Origin: Epilithonimonas zeae
GTDB lineage: Bacteria > Bacteroidota > Bacteroidia > Flavobacteriales > Weeksellaceae
Reading direction: 5' to 3'
Assembly: GCF_900141765.1 (NCBI RefSeq)
Contig: NZ_FSRK01000003.1
Coordinates: forward strand, 248,001 to 312,000
DNA: 64,000 nt
Under the pieces are notes generated by a model. It was not told the origin of the DNA and searched no databases. It saw nothing but the letters and a program-made list of their open reading frames with translations. A program made the position numbers and the translations under genes. Shown here in pieces: positions 58,417 through 64,000 of the stretch (its first letter is position 1; every line of letters starts with the position of its first letter).

Positions 58417-59019
58417 ATGAAAAATGTACTTCACATCATCACAAGTCCTAGAAAAGATTTGTCTGCAAGCAGAAAATTAGGAAATGTAGTTATCGAAAAA
58501 ATTCAGGAAAAATATTCTGATGCTGTCTTAAAAGAACGTGATCTTACGACAAACCCGACTCCACTTTTGGATGAGTCTCACATCAACACTTTTTTTACGC
58601 CGGCTGAAAACCATTCTACAGAGCAACAATCCATCAACAAATATTCTGAAGATTTGATTTCTGAATTAAAAGAAGCCGATATTATTGTTATCGATTCTCC
58701 AATGTACAATTTTTCCGTTCCTGCAACGCTGAGAGCTTATCTTGATTTCACTTCGAGAGCCGGATATACTTTTAAATATGACGAAAATGGACCAAAAGGC
58801 CTGTTGAATGACAAAAAACTATATATCGCTTTTGCCTCAGGAAATATTTATTCTGAAGGGCCTTTCCAAGTGTTTGATTCGAATGTTCCGTATATTAAAA
58901 ATGTTTTTGGATTCTATGGAGTTTCGGATGTAAGTGTTTTCCGTGCTGAAGGTCTGGCAATTCCGGGAATTATGGAAAATGCTTTAGAAAAAGGAATTGA
59001 CAGTATTGTGATTGATTAA
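58417..59019 (+). CDS. azoR: FMN-dependent NADH-azoreductase
   Basis: A 200-residue flavodoxin-fold enzyme. N-terminal FMN phosphate loop VLHIITSPRKDLSASRKLGNVVIEKI, central IIVIDSPMYNFSVPATLRAYLDFTSRAGYTFKYDENGPKGLLNDKKLYIAFASGNIYSEGP, which is the AzoR signature. It reduces azo compounds and quinones with NADH. The divergent HxlR regulator and the palindrome at 58279 suggest induction by electrophiles or quinones (inference from YodB-type systems). Leader of about 70 bases. Confidence 0.92.
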   Translation: MKNVLHIITSPRKDLSASRKLGNVVIEKIQEKYSDAVLKERDLTTNPTPLLDESHINTFFTPAENHSTEQQSINKYSEDLISELKEADIIVIDSPMYNFSVPATLRAYLDFTSRAGYTFKYDENGPKGLLNDKKLYIAFASGNIYSEGPFQVFDSNVPYIKNVFGFYGVSDVSVFRAEGLAIPGIMENALEKGIDSIVID

Positions 59020-59045
59020 TTTCAAGTGATTGTTAGATAAATACT

Positions 59046-59190
59046 CTCTCGCAAATTGAGAAAATTTTACAGATTATTGTTTTTAAAATCTGCTTCATCT
59101 GCTCAATCTGCGAGAGATTTAAATTTTGGCTAAAGCTAATTTTGATTCTTAAAAATAAAAAACGGGCTAAAGCCCGTTCCTATTGATATA
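59046..59190. repeat. R5 element, intact copy b
   Basis: Two structural parts: CTCTCGCAAATTGAG (59046-59060) pairs 14/15 with CTCAATCTGCGAGAG (59102-59116), and the perfect hairpin ACGGGCT-AA-AGCCCGT (59162-59177) follows, with AAATTTTGGCTAAAGC in between. It fills the convergent azoR-dihydroorotase spacer and may act as a terminator. Confidence 0.7.
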
Positions 59191-59206
59191 ATTATTTCGC
59201 TATAAT

Positions 59207-60544
59207 TTATTCCTGAACTTCAAAAAGCAATCGCTCCCCGAATTTTTCTTCATTAATTTTTCCGTTTTCGTAAACCAGATTTCCATTGACGAAAGTATGA
59301 GTAACTTTTGAATTGAAATTCATTCCTTCGAGTGGACTCCAGCCACATTTGTAAAGAATGTTTTCCTTATCAACTGTCCAGTTTTGATTTAAATCAACCA
59401 AAACCAAATCTGCTTTATAACCTTCTCTGATGAAACCTCTCTTCTCAATTCTGAACAAAATTGCAGGATTATGAGCCATTTTTTCAACAATTCTTTCCAG
59501 AGAAATTTTTCCATTTTTAAAATTCTCCAGCATTACCACCAAAGAATGCTGAACTAAAGGCGCTCCGGAAGGACATTTCGTATAAACATTTTGCTTTTCT
59601 TCCCAAGTATGTGGCGCGTGGTCTGTTGCAATCACATCAATTCTATCATCCAAAAGAGCTTCCCAAAGTCCGTCTTTATCTTTTAAAGTTTTTACCGCCG
59701 GATTCCATTTGATGAGGTTTCCTTTTGTTTCGTAATCTTCATTCGTGAAAGTCAAATGATGAACGCAAACTTCCGCAGTTATTTTCTTTTCTTTTAATGG
59801 AATATCATTTCGGAAAAGGTCAGTCTCAATATCCGTTGACAAATGGAAAACGTGAAGTCTAGCTCCTGTTTTCTTTGCCAATTCAATCGCCTTTGATGAA
59901 GATTTATAACAAGCTTCTTCACTTCTTATCAAATGATGGAATTTCACGGGAATATCTTCGCCATATTCATCCAGATATTTTTGGGTATTGGCTCTGATTG
60001 TTGCTTCGTCTTCACAGTGAACGGCAATCAGCATTTTGGTATTGCTGAAAATATTTTCCAGCGTTTCGGGATTATCAACCAGCATATTTCCCGTTGATGA
60101 ACCTAAAAACAATTTGATTCCAGGAACATTTCTTGGATTTGTTTTTAAAACTTCCTCAAGATTATCATTCGTTCCGCCCATCATAAATCCGTAATTGGCA
60201 AAAGATTTTTGCGACGCAATTTTGTATTTATCAGCCAACAATTCCTGAGTTACCGCATTTGGAACCGTGTTAGGTTGCTCAATGAAACTTGTTGTTCCAC
60301 CTGCGATTGCAGAACGGGATTCAGATTCTATATCACCTTTGTGTGTCAAGCCCGGCTCACGGAAATGAACCTGGTCATCAATTACTCCAGGCAAAAGATA
60401 TTTTCCGGAAGCGTCAATAATCTGGTCAGCTTCTTCATTAATATTGGAATATATTTTAGAAATCAAATCGTTTTCGATAAGAATATCACTTTGGATAATT
60501 TTTCCTTCGTTTACGATTTGAGCATTTTTTATTAGGATTTTCAT
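59207..60544 (-). CDS. pyrC: Dihydroorotase
   Basis: A 445-residue amidohydrolase of pyrimidine synthesis, cyclising N-carbamoyl-L-aspartate. The metal motif DDQVHFREPGLTHKGDIESESRSAIAGG holds HxR, other metal ligands are in LIAVHCED and LHVFHLST, and the catalytic Asp in VIATDHAPHTWEEK. Length and the DHAPH block place it with class I/allantoinase-like dihydroorotases of Bacteroidetes. The C-terminus returns to a beta sandwich (RGFIREGYKADLVLVDLNQNWTV). Monocistronic. Confidence 0.92.
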   Translation of the reverse strand: MKILIKNAQIVNEGKIIQSDILIENDLISKIYSNINEEADQIIDASGKYLLPGVIDDQVHFREPGLTHKGDIESESRSAIAGGTTSFIEQPNTVPNAVTQELLADKYKIASQKSFANYGFMMGGTNDNLEEVLKTNPRNVPGIKLFLGSSTGNMLVDNPETLENIFSNTKMLIAVHCEDEATIRANTQKYLDEYGEDIPVKFHHLIRSEEACYKSSSKAIELAKKTGARLHVFHLSTDIETDLFRNDIPLKEKKITAEVCVHHLTFTNEDYETKGNLIKWNPAVKTLKDKDGLWEALLDDRIDVIATDHAPHTWEEKQNVYTKCPSGAPLVQHSLVVMLENFKNGKISLERIVEKMAHNPAILFRIEKRGFIREGYKADLVLVDLNQNWTVDKENILYKCGWSPLEGMNFNSKVTHTFVNGNLVYENGKINEEKFGERLLFEVQE

Positions 60545-60658
60545 TTTACTTTTTTAGACAGAAACAAAATTAAGTTTTTGAAAATGATTACTCCAAATAT
60601 TTGAAGTATTAAATCAGCGCAAAAATTATTTGACTAAATTGCTTCAAAATTCCAAAGA

Positions 60659-62956
60659 ATGTCTCCGAGAAAATACATTTTAATTCTACCCGTTTTATTC
60701 ACTTCATTATTCAGTTCCCAAAAATTAGAAAACCTCTCGAAATTCGTAAATCCAATCATCGGAACCGAAAAAATGGGACACACTTTTCCAGGCGCAACCG
60801 TTCCATTTGGCGCTGTTCAGCTGAGTCCAGAAACCGATTCGCTTTCTTATGAAGTTAACGGAAAATATAATCCTGACGTTTATAAATATTGCGCTGGTTA
60901 TCGCTATGAAGACAAAACGATTGTCGGATTTTCGCACACGCATTTCAGCGGAACCGGACATTCGGATTTGGGCGATTTTTTGATAATGCCGACAGTTGGA
61001 AAGTTAAAATTAAATCCCGGAACTGTTCAAAATCCGGGAAGTGGATTTCGTTCCAGATTTTCTCATCAAAACGAAAAAGCGGAAGCCGGCTATTACAAAG
61101 TGAAGCTTGACGATTATAATATTCTGGCTGAAATGACGGCTACTACAAGAGTTGGCGTTCATCAATACACCTTTCCGAAATCCGATGACGCACATATTAT
61201 TTTGGATTTGATGGCAGGCATTTACAATTACGATGACAAAAATGTCTGGACTTATATAAGAATTGAAAACGACCACAGAATCACAGGTTACAGACAAACA
61301 AATGGCTGGGCAAGAACGAGAACGGTTTATTTCGCAATGGAATTTTCGAAACCATTCAAATCTTATGGTCAGAAAAATTTTGATTCGAAACAAGCTTACC
61401 GAGGTTTCTGGAGAAAGTGGAATCAGGACGATAATTTCCCCGAGATTGCAGGAAAGAAAATCAGAATGCATTTTGGTTTCGATACTCAGGAAAATGAGAA
61501 AATTCAAATCAAATTTGCGATTTCGCCAGTTAGCCAAGCCAATGCTTTGGGAAATTTAACCAAAGAAACGCCGGATTGGAACTTCGAAAAAATAAAATCT
61601 CAAGCTCAAAACGATTGGAATAAAGAACTTAATAAAATCGTTGTCAACACACTTTCCGAAGATGACAAAGTGAATTTTTACACGGCGATGTACCACACAT
61701 TCATCAATCCAACCACTTATATGGATGCGAATGGCGAATACAAAGGTCTTGACCAAAATGTACATCAAGCCAAAGGTTTTACGAATTACACCACGTTTTC
61801 ACTTTGGGACACTTACCGCGCTTTGCATCCGTTTTTCAATATCATTCAGCCAAAACGGAACAATGATATGACCCAGTCGATGATGGCGCATTACGACCAA
61901 TTCAGTTTGAAAATGTTGCCTGTTTGGTCACATTATGCGAATGAGAACTGGTGTATGAGCGGTTATCATTCGGTTTCACTGATTGCTGATGCGATTATCA
62001 AAGGAACTTACACCGGAAATCCGGAGGAAGCTTTGAAGGCTTGTATTGCGACTTCCAAAAAAAGAAATTACGAAGGCATCGGCGAATACATCGATAAAGG
62101 TTACATCTCTGCGGAGAAAAACGGGACATCGGTTTCCAACACTTTGGAATATGCTTATGACGATTGGGCCATTGCTCAAATCGCTAAGAAATTAGGCAAA
62201 ACTGATATTTATAATGAATATCTGAAACGTTCCGAAAACTGGAAAAACGTTTTCGATAAATCGATTGGTTTTATGAGACCGAGATTATCTGACGGAAGTT
62301 TCAAAAAAGAATTTGATTTGATGAGTACGCACGGACAAGGCTTTATCGAAGGAAATTCCTGGAATTACAGTTTCTTCGTTCCGCACAATCCTGAGGAATT
62401 AATGAAAGTTATGGGTGGGAAAAAGAAATTCGGGGAAAATCTTGATGAATTATTTTCAATGCATTTGCCTGACGCGTTTTTTGCTGATACGGAAGATATT
62501 ACTCGAGAAGGCATTATCGGCGGATATGTTCACGGAAACGAACCTGCGCATCACGTCGCTTATCTTTATAATGTTGCAGGACAACCTTGGAAAACGCAGG
62601 CTCAAATCCGAAAAATCCTGACAATGCAATACAAAGCAAAACCAGATGGATTGGGCGGAAATGACGATTGCGGGCAGATGAGCGCGTGGTATATTTTCAG
62701 CAGTTTGGGATTCTATCCTGTTTCGCCGGGTTCGGATGAATATTGGATTGGAAGTCCGAATATCGTCAATGCAAAACTGAATTTGGAGAACGGAAAAACT
62801 TTTGAAATCGAAGCCAAAAATCAATCAGAGAAAAATATTTACATCGAAAGAATCGAGCTGAACGGAAAACCATTTGAAGGCTACAAATTGAAGCACGACG
62901 ATATTATGAAAGGTGGAAAATTGGTTTTCTTTATGAATTATAAGCTGAAGAAATAA
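60659..62956 (+). CDS. GH92-family alpha-mannosidase
   Basis: A 765-residue exported glycosidase. Signal peptide (YILILPVLFTSLFSSQ), an N-terminal beta-sandwich beginning FVNPIIGTEKMGHTFPGATVPFGAVQLSPETD, a GH92 hallmark, and an (alpha/alpha)6 barrel with GYHSVSLIADAIIKG, EYIDKGYISAEKNGTSVSNTLEYAYDDWAIAQ, EGNSWNYSFFVPHN, and GNDDCGQMSAWYIFSSLGFYPVSPGSDEYWIGSP, whose Asp residues act as base. GH92 enzymes are Ca-dependent exo-alpha-mannosidases trimming N-glycans or mannan. No SusCD pair or other glycosidase adjoins it, and the susCD pair at 17 kb is too far to call a PUL. Confidence 0.93.
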   Translation: MSPRKYILILPVLFTSLFSSQKLENLSKFVNPIIGTEKMGHTFPGATVPFGAVQLSPETDSLSYEVNGKYNPDVYKYCAGYRYEDKTIVGFSHTHFSGTGHSDLGDFLIMPTVGKLKLNPGTVQNPGSGFRSRFSHQNEKAEAGYYKVKLDDYNILAEMTATTRVGVHQYTFPKSDDAHIILDLMAGIYNYDDKNVWTYIRIENDHRITGYRQTNGWARTRTVYFAMEFSKPFKSYGQKNFDSKQAYRGFWRKWNQDDNFPEIAGKKIRMHFGFDTQENEKIQIKFAISPVSQANALGNLTKETPDWNFEKIKSQAQNDWNKELNKIVVNTLSEDDKVNFYTAMYHTFINPTTYMDANGEYKGLDQNVHQAKGFTNYTTFSLWDTYRALHPFFNIIQPKRNNDMTQSMMAHYDQFSLKMLPVWSHYANENWCMSGYHSVSLIADAIIKGTYTGNPEEALKACIATSKKRNYEGIGEYIDKGYISAEKNGTSVSNTLEYAYDDWAIAQIAKKLGKTDIYNEYLKRSENWKNVFDKSIGFMRPRLSDGSFKKEFDLMSTHGQGFIEGNSWNYSFFVPHNPEELMKVMGGKKKFGENLDELFSMHLPDAFFADTEDITREGIIGGYVHGNEPAHHVAYLYNVAGQPWKTQAQIRKILTMQYKAKPDGLGGNDDCGQMSAWYIFSSLGFYPVSPGSDEYWIGSPNIVNAKLNLENGKTFEIEAKNQSEKNIYIERIELNGKPFEGYKLKHDDIMKGGKLVFFMNYKLKK

Positions 62957-63001
62957 ATCGGATTCTTGTAATAATAGATTATTTTTGCAAAAATTTTTGA
63001 A

Positions 63002-64000
63002 TTGAAGAAGCTTCTCGGACAAACTGCGCTTTATGGATTAACAACTGTGATTATCAGACTGTTTCCATTTGTAATTAATCCAATTATTACAAGAACTTTC
63101 GGTCCTACAGCCTATTCACCTTTTGCTGATTTTTATTCCGTAGCTGGCGTTATCGCTGTACTTTTGACGCACGGAATGGAAACCACATTTTTTCGCTTTG
63201 CCCTTGATGAGAAAGATGACAGAAAATTGATTTCGACTTCATTTTTCAGTGTTTTAACAGTAACATTAATCTATTTAATTTTCACATTACTTTACAGGCA
63301 ACCATTGGCGAATGCTTTTAAAACGCCTGACCAAGTAGATTTGCTGGCAATTCTTACTGTGACTTTAGCCTTGGATGCTTTTTGCGCAATGCCTTTTGTA
63401 ATGCTAAGGAAAAACGAACGACCATTAAAATATGCCGGAATCCGAATCACAAACGGAATTATAAATTTTCTTTTAGTTGTATTTTTCATCATCATTCTTC
63501 CAAAATATCCGGACGGAATTTTTGGGTTGAAATACAGTCCGGAGTTTGGAATCGGTTACGTTTTTGTCGCGAATCTGGTTGCAAGTGCTGTCACTTTTTT
63601 GATGCTGTCACAAGAATTACTAATCGCAAGGATAAAGCATTTCTCTTGGGAACTTTGGAAAAAAATGATCAAATATTCCTGGCCCATTACGATTGCCGGT
63701 TTAGCTGGAATCATCAACGAAACATTTGACAGACAGTTTCTTAAATTTCTTTTACCAGAAGAAATCGGAAGACACGAATTAGGCGTTTACGGTGGTGTTG
63801 CGAAGGTTGTGACTTTTGTTATTCTTTTTAGACAAGCTTATTCTTTAGGAATTGAACCTTTTTTCTTTAGTAATTCAAAAAACAAAAATGCCAATCAAAC
63901 TTATGTCAGATTAATGGATATTTTCATTGCAATCAACTGTCTGATTGTTTTGTTCCTATCTGTCAATCTCGACTGGATCGCAAAAGTTTACATCAACAAT
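63002..64000 (+). CDS. Oligosaccharide flippase / polysaccharide exporter (truncated by window end)
   Basis: An open frame of 333 codons runs to the last base without a stop. It starts with TTG at 63002 (MKKLLGQTALYGLTTVIIRLFPFVINPIITRTFGPTAYSPFADFYSVAGV); the first ATG in frame is about 58 codons in, inside a conserved region, so TTG is likelier. At least eight hydrophobic helices and the RxFGPxxYS-type start fit the MOP/Wzx flippase superfamily. An exact -10, TATTTTTG, lies at 62980-62987, only 14 bases before the TTG, so the leader is minimal. Cargo unknown. Confidence 0.88.
   Translation, partial: MKKLLGQTALYGLTTVIIRLFPFVINPIITRTFGPTAYSPFADFYSVAGVIAVLLTHGMETTFFRFALDEKDDRKLISTSFFSVLTVTLIYLIFTLLYRQPLANAFKTPDQVDLLAILTVTLALDAFCAMPFVMLRKNERPLKYAGIRITNGIINFLLVVFFIIILPKYPDGIFGLKYSPEFGIGYVFVANLVASAVTFLMLSQELLIARIKHFSWELWKKMIKYSWPITIAGLAGIINETFDRQFLKFLLPEEIGRHELGVYGGVAKVVTFVILFRQAYSLGIEPFFFSNSKNKNANQTYVRLMDIFIAINCLIVLFLSVNLDWIAKVYINN

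Noticed and set aside
1-64000. CRISPR arrays, insertion sequences, prophage or integrase genes
   Set aside because: No regularly spaced repeats, transposases, integrases or phage structural genes were seen. The repeats present are short, dispersed spacer elements.

Overview
The window is 64 kb of a low-GC, densely coded bacterial chromosome. It reads as a member of the Flavobacteriia, most likely Chryseobacterium or a close Weeksellaceae relative. Three things support this: the gene families (SusC/SusD pair, T9SS sorting tail, tyrosine degradation through homogentisate, an OstA-like protein beside a Fur gene), the recurring Bacteroidetes -10 motif TAnnTTTG in place of E. coli-type promoters, and the absence of clear Shine-Dalgarno sequences. 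I see no prophage, insertion sequence, CRISPR array or rRNA. One tRNA gene (Cys) is present.

Layout. 1-6242: end of a Kup potassium transporter, a Fur-family regulator, an OstA/LptA-like protein, a class III aminotransferase, a START-like protein and a class IV aminotransferase-fold protein. 6285-13605: a complete histidine operon (hisG-D-C-B-H-A-F-IE), preceded by an 18-codon leader peptide with five consecutive His codons and an attenuator. 13657-16484: a broken amidase gene, pdxH, a YqgE/AlgH protein and a secreted unknown. 16562-20830: a SusD/SusC outer-membrane uptake pair. 20959-28698: small enzymes, truA, a Crp/Fnr regulator, an ABC exporter and a CPCC protein. 28748-36660: tyrosine/homogentisate catabolism (fahA, hppD, hmgA) with a flavin reductase and an acetyl-CoA hydrolase/transferase. 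37096-42383: a Bax-inhibitor-1 protein, a TonB receptor plus thioredoxin pair, mpl and a small unknown. 42667-50797: an SDR, then a two-component system with a sulfatase/LTA-synthase-family membrane enzyme, a TSUP permease and a PAP2 phosphatase, then a T9SS cargo protein. 51033-64000: tRNA-Cys, a ribBA-like gene, an M1 peptidase, two SDRs, an AraC regulator, a divergent HxlR/azoreductase pair, dihydroorotase, a GH92 mannosidase and a flippase that runs off the window.

The most interesting signal is regulatory. Three promoters in the 43.7-48 kb cluster (response regulator, membrane sulfatase-fold enzyme, TSUP-PAP2) each carry two tandem copies of TTCTTCTAAAT at an exact 11-bp period, 7-8 bp upstream of a -10-like element. 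I found this arrangement nowhere else in the window. It looks like the binding site of the local OmpR-family regulator and defines a candidate envelope-modification regulon comparable in logic to PmrA control of lipid A modification.

A second theme is a set of interspersed, structured intergenic repeats (families R1-R5). R1 has five copies whose terminal stems covary (GCGCC/GGCGC versus GCAGC/GCTGC), so structure is being conserved.

Gene-free stretches over 300 bases: 4586-4997 holds R3 and R1 copies and the promoter region of the START gene; 25157-25499 holds R1 and R3; 32496-32837 holds operator-like palindromes and a candidate small RNA; 36661-37095 holds R4, R3 and R2; 50798-51414 holds tRNA-Cys, an R2 copy and the ribBA promoter; 55561-55935 holds an R1 copy.
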